From a bacterium (GTDB lineage Bacteria; SM23-31): DNA of 34,702 nt. The stretch is from NCBI GenBank assembly GCA_028278455.1, contig JANQEH010000252.1, positions 1-34,702 on the forward strand, written 5' to 3'. How positions within the stretch are numbered: position 1 is the first letter of the stretch; each line of letters starts with the position of its first letter. The translations under genes were made by a program, and so were the position numbers. The notes beneath the pieces are model-generated. The model searched no databases. It was given only the letters and a program-made list of their open reading frames with translations, and was not told the DNA's origin. Shown in pieces: positions 17,556 through 25,898 of this stretch.

Positions 17556-17885
17556 TCAGTCTCCTTTAACTACTTTTGCCTTAGGCAGATCACTCCACAG
17601 AGTATCATGAACCTTTTTAGATTCATTAAGAGTTTCAAGCCCTGATTCGGTCAGCTTATACATTCTTTTGCTCATTCCTCCCCTTTCCGCTGTTGGATCG
17701 CTTTGAAAGGATTTAAGGTATCCCTTTCTAACCAATCTGTCCAGAGGAACGTAGATCCCACCTATAGAGATTTTTTTCCCGGTCACTTCCTGAAGGTATT
17801 TTCTGATCGTTACACCGTAAGCATCATCCTGAAGCCTCCAGACAGTGAGAAGGATCAATTCCTCTGTTTTTGATATCTCGTTCAT
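17556..17885 (-). CDS. PadR-family transcriptional regulator
   Basis: Cytoplasmic winged-helix repressor of 109 residues, the usual size of the short PadR group. Visible family features are LILLTVWRLQDDAYGVTI (helix 1-2), GGIYVPLDRLVRKGYL (recognition helix and start of the wing) and ERGGMSKRMYKLTESG (wing). PadR proteins repress transporter operons and are released by ligands or by phosphate or membrane signals. As first gene it most likely controls its own operon. GAGG five bases before ATG 17885 marks the start. The promoter region carries the palindrome at 17914-17928. The divergent D-aminoacylase gene shares the 178-base control region and may be co-regulated. Confidence 0.92.
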   Translation of the reverse strand: MNEISKTEELILLTVWRLQDDAYGVTIRKYLQEVTGKKISIGGIYVPLDRLVRKGYLKSFQSDPTAERGGMSKRMYKLTESGLETLNESKKVHDTLWSDLPKAKVVKGD

Positions 17886-17913
17886 TAACGCCTCTATGTA
17901 TTATTGTTCTACG

Positions 17914-17928
17914 TTCTATATTATAGAA
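17914..17928 (-). promoter_or_regulatory. Palindrome with -10 box upstream of padR (possible PadR operator)
   Basis: TTCTATA-T-TATAGAA is a 15-base near-perfect palindrome, 29 bases upstream of padR. On the - strand it contains TATAAT (17925-17920). No good -35 box lies 16-18 bases before it. A symmetric site over a -10 box is where an autorepressor would bind, but PadR binding is inferred only from position. Confidence 0.45.
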
Positions 17929-17982
17929 TAAATAACGACTGAACTCCTATTTTGTTTCAGAAAAAAACCTTTCTGATAAAAT

Positions 17983-18011
17983 TTGAATTTTTATACACAG
18001 TATTGTATATT
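17983..18011 (+). promoter_or_regulatory. Sigma70-type promoter of the D-aminoacylase-like gene
   Basis: TTGAAT (17983-17988) and TATATT (18006-18011) are 17 bases apart, with a start expected near 18018 and a leader of about 46 bases ending in a GGGGG ribosome site. Confidence 0.55.
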
Positions 18012-18063
18012 ATTATATTACATGATACATTAAGCTAATCTAATCACCCCGGGGGTAAAGACT

Positions 18064-19803
18064 ATGAAAAAAATGTCCACTCAGAAAAAGTATCTCCTGA
18101 TCCTGACACTAATTGGTGTAATGTGCTTTCTTAATTTTCAGGATCAAGGTGATCAATATGATACAATTATAATCAATGGAATGGTAATTGACGGTACGGG
18201 GAATCCCTGGTTTTATGCGGATATAGCCATTAAGGACGGAAAAATAACATACATCGGTGATCTTGACGATTACACACCTGCCCGACGCGTGATCGATGCA
18301 GCAGGTAAAACAGTTGTTCCGGGTTTTATAGATATTCACGATCATGCTTATGATGCAGTCAGGAATGAAAAAGTCTGGACCCGCAGGGAAAGAGATGAAA
18401 AAAGGTTCTTTGCGCCGAATTTTATCAGCCAGGGAATTACTACTGTCGTCTCGAACCAGTGTGGGCATGGGCCGACTGATATCGCCCTTCAACGAAAAGC
18501 CCTGACTGACCATGGGATCGGCCCAAATGCAATGCTGTTGATTGGCCACAATAATGTCCGGTCTAAGGTTATGGGGAGGGATTCAAGGAGAGAAGCTACA
18601 CCCGATGAAATGTTGGAAATGCGGAAGTTGATCAAAAAAGCGCTGGAAGATGGGGCGTCGGGAATGTCTACCGGTCTTGAGTATATACCTGCCAGGTGGA
18701 GCACAACAGAAGAGATCATCGAACTACTTAAAGAGGTAAAACCATATAACGGTGTATACATTGCACATGAACGTGCATCCGGCCAGGATCCGATGTGGTA
18801 TATACCAAGTCAGCATGAGCCGGGCCCCCCGACTATGCTCGATAATGTTGCAGAGATAATCGAAGTAAGTGAAAAAACGGGTGTAAGATCAGTCGTTACC
18901 CATATAAAGGTCAAAGGCGCAAACTACTGGGGTACCAGCCGGGCAGTCATTCACCTGATAAACCGGGCAAGAGAAAGAGGTGTCGACATCTGGGCTGACT
19001 GCTATCCATACAATACAACAGGAACTGATGGAAATACATTGTTGATACCCCGCTGGGCTCTGGCTGGAGACCGAAACAGCGACCAGCCTCAATGGCAGGG
19101 CGTTAATAAACCCGTCGAGGGATTGAAACGAACACTTGAAAATCCGGAATACGAGAAAGACTTAAGAAGAGATATAAAACATGAGATCAACAGACGCGGC
19201 AGCGCTCAGAATATATTAGTTATGGACCATCCGGATGAAAGTTTTGTCGGAAAAAGCCTTGCTGAGTTATCTGAACGATTTAATATCGATCCGGTCGACA
19301 TGGCAATAAAATTACAGCTCGAGGGAGACAAAAAACGTCCAGGAGGAGCAAGACTCCGTGGTTTTTCACTTTCGGAAATTGATGTTGAGGCATTCTCCGC
19401 TCAACCCTGGTGCGCCACATCAACCGATGCAAGTATCACTATCCCAAATGACGGTCCCACGATCCACGCAAGATTCTACGGTTCTTTTCCAAGAAAGATC
19501 AGGCACTATGCAATGAACAGAGGTATTATGTCGGTGGAAGATGCTATCAGGGCTTCCACTTCACTTCCTGCTCTTATTATGGGGCTCAAAGACAGGGGCA
19601 GGATTCATGAAGGATATTGTGCAGATATAGTGATCCTTGACCTGAACACAATTCAGGATAAAGCAACTTTCTTTGATCCCCACCAGCATTCAAAAGGGAT
19701 CGACTACGTAATGGTCAATGGTGAATTTGCAGTGGACAAAGGTGAAATTACCTGGAATCTGAATGGAAAGGTACTGACAAACGGTAACCGAAAAAAACGA
19801 TAA
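18064..19803 (+). CDS. D-aminoacylase / N-acyl-D-amino-acid deacylase-like amidohydrolase
   Basis: Metal-dependent hydrolase of the amidohydrolase superfamily, 579 residues. The N-terminal beta-sandwich begins DTIIINGMVIDGTGNPWFYA. The TIM barrel has H92-D-H94 in PGFIDIHDHAYD, Cys133 in NQCGHG, His235 in AHERASG, His280 in THIK and Asp455 in STDASI. This is the ligand set of D-aminoacylases, where Cys bridges the metals, so it is probably active. The expected reaction is hydrolysis of N-acyl-D-amino acids or related dipeptides to D-amino acid plus acid. A hydrophobic stretch at about 10-24 suggests export or membrane anchoring; Cys21 lies in a poor lipobox. It is transcribed divergently from the PadR operon and closed by a strong terminator. 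Confidence 0.88.
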   Translation: MKKMSTQKKYLLILTLIGVMCFLNFQDQGDQYDTIIINGMVIDGTGNPWFYADIAIKDGKITYIGDLDDYTPARRVIDAAGKTVVPGFIDIHDHAYDAVRNEKVWTRRERDEKRFFAPNFISQGITTVVSNQCGHGPTDIALQRKALTDHGIGPNAMLLIGHNNVRSKVMGRDSRREATPDEMLEMRKLIKKALEDGASGMSTGLEYIPARWSTTEEIIELLKEVKPYNGVYIAHERASGQDPMWYIPSQHEPGPPTMLDNVAEIIEVSEKTGVRSVVTHIKVKGANYWGTSRAVIHLINRARERGVDIWADCYPYNTTGTDGNTLLIPRWALAGDRNSDQPQWQGVNKPVEGLKRTLENPEYEKDLRRDIKHEINRRGSAQNILVMDHPDESFVGKSLAELSERFNIDPVDMAIKLQLEGDKKRPGGARLRGFSLSEIDVEAFSAQPWCATSTDASITIPNDGPTIHARFYGSFPRKIRHYAMNRGIMSVEDAIRASTSLPALIMGLKDRGRIHEGYCADIVILDLNTIQDKATFFDPHQHSKGIDYVMVNGEFAVDKGEITWNLNGKVLTNGNRKKR

Positions 19804-19861
19804 ATATACAGTATTGCTTGCATTCATCTGAAGCAAGTCTGAAATATTGAAATCTATTTTG

Positions 19862-19894
19862 AAAGCAAGGGAGTTATCTCCCTTGTTTTTTTTT
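19862..19894 (+). terminator. Intrinsic terminator of the D-aminoacylase-like gene
   Basis: The stem CAAGGGAG / CTCCCTTG (19866-19873 and 19878-19885), extendable by A-U pairs, has a TTAT loop and is followed by nine T residues. It lies about 60 bases after the stop. Confidence 0.88.
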
Positions 19895-20006
19895 AATTGG
19901 TTCGACCACAATTCATGATGCCATTCAGCCGGAACATTAAATCCGGTGAAGTTGTTCTCTTATCTGTAACTATCAGAAAAACCGAACCAGATATAAAGGA
20001 GTAAAA

Positions 20007-20915
20007 ATGTATACATTAATGGGTGCAACAGGTAATATTGGAGGAAGAGCAGCTTCAAATCTGCTGTCTGAGGGTAAAAAGGTCCGGGTAATTGGCAGAT
20101 CCGGTAAAAAACTCGAGGAACTTGTATCAAAAGGTGCTGAACCGGCAATTGGAGATGCACTTGACACAGACTTTCTTTCCAAAGCTTTTTCAGGTTCTGA
20201 AGCTGTTTTCGTCATGATCCCGCCTAACTACGAAGCAGAAGATTTTTTTCAATTCCAGTATGATGTTAGCAGGAGTACTGTCAATGCAATTTCAGTTTCC
20301 GGAGTTAAGAAGGTTGTATTTCTGAGCAGCGTAGGGGCCGAATTGCCTGACAATAACGGCCCGATCAAAGGCCTGCATTCTGCAGAAAAAATGCTTAACG
20401 ATCTTTCAGATGTCGATGTTATGCATTTAAGGGCCGCATTCTTCATGGAAAACCTGTTTACATATATACCTATCATCAAATCTAAAGGAATTAACGGTGG
20501 GCCATATAAAAAGGATGCAAAAATCGCTATGGTTGCTACAAAGGATATTGGAGATGTTGTCAGCAGAATGCTCATTAATTCTACTTTTACAGGAAAAAAC
20601 GTGAATTATCTGCTCGGAGAACGTGATGTATCCTTTGGTGAGTTCACCCATATCTTCGGATCGAAGATTGGAATGGCTGACCTGCAGTATATAGAAACCT
20701 CATATGATGATGCAAAAAACGGGATGCTCCAGACAGGTATGAGGGAAGATCATGCGGATATTTTTATTGAAATGATAAGATCACTAAACGATGGATTGAT
20801 AAAACCGCTGGAAGAAAGGAATGAAAGCAACACTACTGAAACTTCTATAGAAGAGTTTTCCGAAATGCTTGTTGGTATTTACAACAGTCCTGATCAGAAA
20901 TTTGTATATAATTAG
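20007..20915 (+). CDS. NmrA-like NAD(P)-binding oxidoreductase (atypical SDR)
   Basis: Cytoplasmic Rossmann-fold protein of 302 residues. The dinucleotide-binding motif GATGNIGG is at residues 6-13, then VRVIGRSGKKLEEL, EAVFVMIPP and VKKVVFLSSVGAE, as in the NmrA / quinone-oxidoreductase-2 group of extended SDRs. Y-x-x-x-K catalysis is not evident at the usual place, as is normal for atypical NmrA-like members. They act as NAD(P)H-dependent reductases or redox sensors; the substrate cannot be deduced. AAAGGAG before ATG 20007 is one of the strongest ribosome sites in the window. The gene appears monocistronic between two terminators. Confidence 0.88.
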   Translation: MYTLMGATGNIGGRAASNLLSEGKKVRVIGRSGKKLEELVSKGAEPAIGDALDTDFLSKAFSGSEAVFVMIPPNYEAEDFFQFQYDVSRSTVNAISVSGVKKVVFLSSVGAELPDNNGPIKGLHSAEKMLNDLSDVDVMHLRAAFFMENLFTYIPIIKSKGINGGPYKKDAKIAMVATKDIGDVVSRMLINSTFTGKNVNYLLGERDVSFGEFTHIFGSKIGMADLQYIETSYDDAKNGMLQTGMREDHADIFIEMIRSLNDGLIKPLEERNESNTTETSIEEFSEMLVGIYNSPDQKFVYN

Positions 20916-20925
20916 TCTAATTTAT

Positions 20926-20949
20926 CCCCGGAGATTTTTTTCTCCGGGG
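20926..20949. terminator. Intrinsic terminator between convergent genes
   Basis: Stem CCCCGGAGA / TCTCCGGGG with a six-T loop, ten bases after the reductase stop. The + side downstream is TACTTATATTATTTTTG. The NicO-type gene converges from the other strand and probably uses the same hairpin. Confidence 0.75.
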
Positions 20950-21010
20950 TACTTATATTATTTTTGAAAACGGAAGACTACTGGTCAGCCAGTTTATAAC
21001 TTCTCCCCAT

Positions 21011-21679
21011 CTACATAAACAGCCAGAAAACGCCGACGCCTATCGCCGCTGTACTGAAAGAAATAAGCATTTTTTTATAAATATGTACTCCTTTTGCAGC
21101 AAGTTTTTTTGCTGTTACACCCAGAACAGCGGTAAAACCAACCATTGCCGCTATGGTACCGGCACCATACCCGCCAAGATATAAAACTGAAGCTGAAGTT
21201 GACGGTAAAGCGAGCGCCGGTAAAACACCTATAAAATGTGAGCTTCCTGCCAGACCGTGAATGATACCTACAGCAAGAGCAGCATGAGTGTGTTTATGTG
21301 CACCGGCAGAGGTATGCGGAATCTCGGTATTATGTGTATGGATATGAGTATGCTCTTTACCGTCGTGGTCATGTTTATGCATATGTACTTTATGTTTCAG
21401 GGCTTTTTTAATTCCCCAGATACCAATACCGATTAGTACTACACCCACTATTCTCTCACTCCAGTGGGAAATCAGGTCAATCGGTATTATCTCGCGGCCC
21501 AGAAGCGCTATCAATCCTACAATGAGAACACCGGCAGTATGCCCTGCACCCCATAGGAGCCCCATTTTCCATGATGATCTCCCCTTCTCTATCGAGAGCG
21601 GCGCTACGGCTGATAAATGATCTGGCCCCGAAACAACGTGAACCGAACCTGCTAAAAATCCTGTAATTGCATGCAGCAT
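21011..21679 (-). CDS. NicO/UreH-family nickel-cobalt (metal) transporter
   Basis: Inner-membrane protein of about 222 residues with around six hydrophobic segments. The family motif is HVVSGPDHLSAVAPL in the first segment, followed by GLLWGAGHTAGVLIVG; the second half has HGLAGSSHFIGVLPALAL. A histidine-rich loop (about 97-133 of the protein, HMHKHDHDGKEHTHIHTH) sits between the halves, as in RcnA and related exporters, and should bind Ni, Co or Zn. I start at ATG 21679 because AAGGA lies seven bases upstream; a TTG one codon earlier (21682) is closer to the ribosome site and less likely. Direction (efflux or uptake) is not proved. No metal enzyme gene or nickel regulator is adjacent. Confidence 0.85.
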   Translation of the reverse strand: MLHAITGFLAGSVHVVSGPDHLSAVAPLSIEKGRSSWKMGLLWGAGHTAGVLIVGLIALLGREIIPIDLISHWSERIVGVVLIGIGIWGIKKALKHKVHMHKHDHDGKEHTHIHTHNTEIPHTSAGAHKHTHAALAVGIIHGLAGSSHFIGVLPALALPSTSASVLYLGGYGAGTIAAMVGFTAVLGVTAKKLAAKGVHIYKKMLISFSTAAIGVGVFWLFM

Positions 21680-21796
21680 CAATACATCCTTTTCTAATGA
21701 GTAGTTAAGATAATAATTCTTAAACGCTAAAACAATTAAATTGATACAAAAAAAATTTGAAAATATTCAGATCTGTAAATTATATCAAGAAATTGC

Positions 21797-21825
21797 TTGT
21801 TAGATTTTTCAGAAAATCTTATATT
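21797..21825 (+). promoter_or_regulatory. Candidate promoter of the methyltransferase gene with spacer inverted repeat
   Basis: TTGTTA (21797-21802) and TATATT (21820-21825) are 17 bases apart. The spacer is almost filled by the inverted repeat AGATTTT-TCAG-AAAATCT (21802-21819), a possible operator. The leader to the methyltransferase ATG is about 100 bases. Confidence 0.45.
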
Positions 21826-21932
21826 TTGTATTTCCCGGAATTAATGGATGGACAAAGTAAAGACGATATCTAACTATCTGGTAAACATGCTTAACGGAGA
21901 TCATTCCGTCATAATTTTATTCTGATTATCAT

Positions 21933-22640
21933 ATGTCATATTTTAATAAATTCATAAATGATCCGACAGGCTTTATCAAAAGAGCTGTATACAAGCTCGT
22001 TCTGGGCCCGCTCAAATATGGGGAAGAAGGTGGATATGACGCTGATAAATACTGGAATGACCGGTTCAGGAAGTATGGCTATAATCTTCAGGGAGCCGGG
22101 GATGAGAGCAAAACCGTAGAAGAGAATGAAGCAATGTATATCGAAGCAGGTTCGGCATTTGAAAAAATCCTTGCAAAGGAAGAAATAGAAATAAACAATA
22201 TAAAAGTACTTGAGATCGGTGTAGGTAGCGCTTTCTATACACAGATATTAAATGACAAAGGAGTCAAGAATTATACAGGATTAGATATTGCGGATGTGCT
22301 TTTTGAAGAGCACATGAAAAAATTTCCCGAGTTCAATTTTATTAAACGTGACATAACCTGTGATCAGGTTGAGGGAAAATACGATCTGATTACGATGATA
22401 GATGTGTCTCAGCATATTGTTAAGGAGGAGAAATTGGTCTCTGCCTTAAATACGATCAAGGGGTGTATGAGTGATAAAGGTATTTTCCTGATAGCTCCCT
22501 TGACTACAGTCAGTAAGAAACATCATTTTTATGTTCATTCCTGGTCGCCGGAATTCGTTAAAAACCAATTTGAAGGATTCGAATTCATAGACTTCGATGG
22601 TTACAGGGGAGACAAAGGTCTTATCATTAGAGCCAGTTAA
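21933..22640 (+). CDS. Class I SAM-dependent methyltransferase
   Basis: Cytoplasmic protein of 235 residues. SAM-binding motif I is VLEIGVGSAFYT (about 92-103), the acidic end of strand 2 is LDIAD (117-121), and motif IV-like YDLITMIDVSQHI follows near 150. The N-terminal 90 residues are helical and polar with DADKYWNDRFRKYGYN, as in methyltransferases of polysaccharide or natural-product clusters. The acceptor is unknown. An in-frame stop shortly upstream makes ATG 21933 the first usable start; no clear Shine-Dalgarno precedes it. There is no operon partner: the TolC array begins 130 bases later on the same strand. Confidence 0.82.
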   Translation: MSYFNKFINDPTGFIKRAVYKLVLGPLKYGEEGGYDADKYWNDRFRKYGYNLQGAGDESKTVEENEAMYIEAGSAFEKILAKEEIEINNIKVLEIGVGSAFYTQILNDKGVKNYTGLDIADVLFEEHMKKFPEFNFIKRDITCDQVEGKYDLITMIDVSQHIVKEEKLVSALNTIKGCMSDKGIFLIAPLTTVSKKHHFYVHSWSPEFVKNQFEGFEFIDFDGYRGDKGLIIRAS

Positions 22641-22770
22641 ATTATCTATCCTGAAGTTTAAATTGTCTGGTATAATAATTGCATTGATTATAGTTCAATT
22701 TTAACCGGATTTTATTTGAATCTATATTGGTTAAAGTTGTAATAGAATAATTGATGCTGTTTGCTCAATA

Positions 22771-24387
22771 ATGATCAAGTATATCTCGGATAAGTGTTTT
22801 TTGTTGCTAATTAATCAAATGAATAGACTTTTTGACCTAAAATATTCACATTGTATCCCGCTTTTCACAATACTGCTATTATTTACTGTATTCTCAGATC
22901 TGGAAGCCCAGCAGACCAGACTATTGACTTTTGAGGATCTTGCTGAAATAACCATAGACAACAGTTTTACGATAAAAAATGTTGAACTGAATCTCAAGAG
23001 AAGATATTTTGGGTATCATGCGGCACTTGCCGGATTGAAATCAAGAGTTGATCTGCAGCTGACTGCTCCTGAATTCAATCAGAAAGTTACAGAACAGTAT
23101 AACAGTGAAACTCAGCTGTCTGATTTTTACGATACAAAGACTGATAAGTATGAAGCGGAGTTAAGCATTACCCAGCCCTTCTGGACTAACGGAAAACTGT
23201 CTGCAAACATGAACATGGACAGGTTCAACCAGTCCGGATCAGATACAGATTACACAACCCGGATGTTCTTCAAGCTGGACCAGCCGATTTTTACATCCAA
23301 TGAACTTCGAAGGAATATTTACGAAACTCAATTAAGACTGGAAGGCGCAAAGATCGAGTATGTCCGGTCCAGGGTTTTCCTAATTTTTGGCAATGGAATT
23401 GTAAGGGAGCGCTGGGGAAGAGGTAGAAACAGGAATACGCTTTCTCATAATTTCTATAGCCTGTTCGAGGCTAACAAACTGCATGAGGTCAACACCGATA
23501 ATGCGGCATTGATAAGTGGATTAAGAGATATCGCAGTTCAGAAATACAATGCTCAGAGTATCTCTGAACGGGAATTTCTGCAATTTGAAGTCGAGATGAA
23601 TAACAGTCAGGACAGGGTATATTCTTCAGACACTGAAAAAGACAAAGCTAAGAGAGCCCTGATCCAGTTCACAGGACTCGATTCTAAAGAGGAATTCGAA
23701 ATACCGGATGAGCTTGAATACATACCTATCAACATAGACGAAGAATATGCTGTACAGGAGGGTCTAAACAACAACACAGGTATTCGCGATATCAAGATCG
23801 AGATCGAAGAAGACAGTTTATGGATCGAAGAAATTAAAAGCTGGAGTGAATTCAAGGGAAACCTATCCGGTACATTAGGACTGGACAAAACGGCGCAGGT
23901 ATTTTCAGACCAATTTAACGAATTCGATCAATCTCAAAGTTTCAATCTATCGTTTTTCGCCCCGGTATGGGACTGGGGAAGAAACGGCTTCAGGGTTGAA
24001 TCTGCTGAAATACAGCTTGAAGCTACAAAAAGAGACCTTCAGAATGACATATCAGACACTAAACGGCAGATAATGGCAAATATAAACACTATAAACAATA
24101 TGAAAAGAAGGATCGAGATTGTTTCCAGGGCACGGGAGATCTCAAAGAAAGTCATTGATATTGCTATTGCCGAATTCAGAAATGATAAGATTTCAACAGA
24201 GGATGTCCTTCTGGCGGTGAATAAAAACTATGAAGCAGAAGTAGAATACATTAGGTTGATAGTCGATTATAAGAATTCTCTGGTCCGGCTTACAAACCAG
24301 ACACAGTATGATTTTGAGAGAGGTATACGAATCAGGGCAGAAATTGAGAAAAAGATTGAAACTCTGCTGGCTGAAAGCGAGCATTAA
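22771..24387 (+). CDS. TolC-family outer-membrane efflux protein, copy 1
   Basis: Outer-membrane channel of the OEP/TolC family, 538 residues. An export signal ends near residue 47 (SDLEAQQ). If ATG 22771 is used the hydrophobic segment is preceded by about 28 residues; ATG 22819 gives a shorter, more usual signal, and neither has a strong ribosome site. Two repeats of strands plus long coiled helices are visible. Landmarks are FEDLAEITIDNSFTIKN, ITQPFWTNGKL, FKLDQPIFTSNELRRN, LSFFAPVWDWGRNGFRVE and the C-terminal VDYKNSLVRLTNQTQYDFE. A Gly/Arg-rich insertion (about 207-222) is absent from the two paralogues downstream. Its stop codon overlaps the next start by one base. No inner-membrane pump or adaptor gene is adjacent. 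Confidence 0.86.
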   Translation: MIKYISDKCFLLLINQMNRLFDLKYSHCIPLFTILLLFTVFSDLEAQQTRLLTFEDLAEITIDNSFTIKNVELNLKRRYFGYHAALAGLKSRVDLQLTAPEFNQKVTEQYNSETQLSDFYDTKTDKYEAELSITQPFWTNGKLSANMNMDRFNQSGSDTDYTTRMFFKLDQPIFTSNELRRNIYETQLRLEGAKIEYVRSRVFLIFGNGIVRERWGRGRNRNTLSHNFYSLFEANKLHEVNTDNAALISGLRDIAVQKYNAQSISEREFLQFEVEMNNSQDRVYSSDTEKDKAKRALIQFTGLDSKEEFEIPDELEYIPINIDEEYAVQEGLNNNTGIRDIKIEIEEDSLWIEEIKSWSEFKGNLSGTLGLDKTAQVFSDQFNEFDQSQSFNLSFFAPVWDWGRNGFRVESAEIQLEATKRDLQNDISDTKRQIMANINTINNMKRRIEIVSRAREISKKVIDIAIAEFRNDKISTEDVLLAVNKNYEAEVEYIRLIVDYKNSLVRLTNQTQYDFERGIRIRAEIEKKIETLLAESEH

Positions 24388-25895
24388 TGCTAATGAAACT
24401 GAGGATAATTACAACTATTTTCACATATCTTTTCTGTTCCCAGACAGCATTGACACAGGAAGTACGTGTGCTTAATTTTGATGAAAGTCTGAATATTGCG
24501 CTTAAATCCAGTTATACCTTCAAAGAACTCGAGAACAACTTTAAAGGAGATTATTACAGCCTTAAAGCTCAGCAGGCCGGCTTGAGATCCAATGCAAATA
24601 TGAGCTTTTCGCTGCCTTCTTTTGATGAATCGATAACGCAGCAGTATAACTCTGTAACTGAAACACATGAATTCGTTAGTTCCAAGCAGTTGAGATATAA
24701 ATCAGATTTTGTCGTAAATCAACCGGTTCCGACAGGAGGAAATCTTTCTTTTAACGCAAAGTTATCTACTTTGGATCAGTTCAATGATGCTATGGATTAT
24801 ATCGGAAGTGTTTTTTTGAAATTTGAACAACCGATACTGCAGCCAAACAGGTTGAAGAATAATCTTGAAAAGGCAGAGATCCGCCTCGAGAGAACAAGAT
24901 TGAATTATGCATCCAGGAAATCCGGCTCTCTTTCGTGGATGACCGGTATCTACTATGATCTTTACCGGTTTCAAAAGCAGATAAAACTGAAGGAAGAGCT
25001 TCTTTCCGAACTTCAGCAGATATTTATTGAAGCTGAACAAAGCACCGGTATATCAAGTGTTGATTCTACTGAGTTGCTTCAGTTACAGATGGATATAGAC
25101 AATCTTAACAGCGATCTGTTTAAATTAAGGGCCGACAGACAAAACCGGGAAGAAAGATTCAAACAGCAGATCGGATTGGATCAATCAATCAGTATTGCTG
25201 TCGCCGAAGAGGAAGATCTGTCTATAATAACCGTTAATCTGGAAGAAGCATTGTCAAAAGGTATGCTGCATAGACCCGAGGTAAAAAGATTTGAGCTCGA
25301 TCTCAGGAATAGAAATATTGATATCGAGAATATTAAAAGCCAGGGAAGATTAAGAGGAAATATAGTTTTTACATTTGGATTCGATAATATTGAAGAAGAA
25401 CTCAGCCGCATCCTCGTAGATTACAATCAAAGCCGCTCTATTAAATTGGAATTATCCCTTCCGATTATTGACTGGGGACGCAACAGGGCCAGGCTTGCAG
25501 AGCAGAATGTTATTAGAGAAAGAATCCTGAACGACCAGGATAATCAGTCAAAGCAGATTCGCAGAGAAATATCTGACGCATATTTCAGTCTGCAGGAGTC
25601 TATTAACCGGTTGGATAATCTGAAAGACTCTCAGGACAACGCCCAGAGATCTTACAGGTTGACAAAGGAACAATTTGCTCAAAGTGAGGTCAAAGCACAG
25701 GATCTCCGGCTTGCGAGACAGAGATTAATTGAAACCGTTGACAGGTGGCTGAACTCACTCGTTGATTATAAAGAAGCAATTATTGAATTAAATAGAATGA
25801 CCATGTGGGATTTTCAGAAAAACCGTGAGTTTGTAACCGAAGAAGAGATCAATGAAATAATACGCAGGGTTGAAAACAACGAGAATAATAATTAG
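24387..25895 (+). CDS. TolC-family outer-membrane efflux protein, copy 2
   Basis: Second of three tandem paralogues, 502 residues, with a signal peptide (about 1-23, ending ALTQE). It shares the array pattern: LNFDESLNIALKSSYTFKEL, VVNQPVPTGGNL, KFEQPILQPNRLKNN, SSVDSTELLQLQMDI, LELSLPIIDWGRNRARLAEQ and VDYKEAIIELNRMTMWDF. Long coiled-coil helices match the TolC alpha-barrel. The start overlaps the stop of copy 1 (TAATG), so translation is coupled. A single trimeric channel could be built from one copy; three co-translated divergent copies allow a heterotrimer, which is inference only. Confidence 0.86.
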   Translation: MLMKLRIITTIFTYLFCSQTALTQEVRVLNFDESLNIALKSSYTFKELENNFKGDYYSLKAQQAGLRSNANMSFSLPSFDESITQQYNSVTETHEFVSSKQLRYKSDFVVNQPVPTGGNLSFNAKLSTLDQFNDAMDYIGSVFLKFEQPILQPNRLKNNLEKAEIRLERTRLNYASRKSGSLSWMTGIYYDLYRFQKQIKLKEELLSELQQIFIEAEQSTGISSVDSTELLQLQMDIDNLNSDLFKLRADRQNREERFKQQIGLDQSISIAVAEEEDLSIITVNLEEALSKGMLHRPEVKRFELDLRNRNIDIENIKSQGRLRGNIVFTFGFDNIEEELSRILVDYNQSRSIKLELSLPIIDWGRNRARLAEQNVIRERILNDQDNQSKQIRREISDAYFSLQESINRLDNLKDSQDNAQRSYRLTKEQFAQSEVKAQDLRLARQRLIETVDRWLNSLVDYKEAIIELNRMTMWDFQKNREFVTEEEINEIIRRVENNENNN

Positions 25896-25898
25896 AAT

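Noticed and set aside
18094-18135. Lipoprotein signal in the D-aminoacylase-like protein (Cys21)
   Set aside because: The residues before Cys (IGVM) do not fit a lipobox well; export or simple anchoring cannot be separated from sequence alone.
19930-19947. Hairpin CCGGA / TCCGG before the NmrA-like gene
   Set aside because: Five-bp stem with an eight-base loop, no T-run, too weak to call a terminator or riboswitch.
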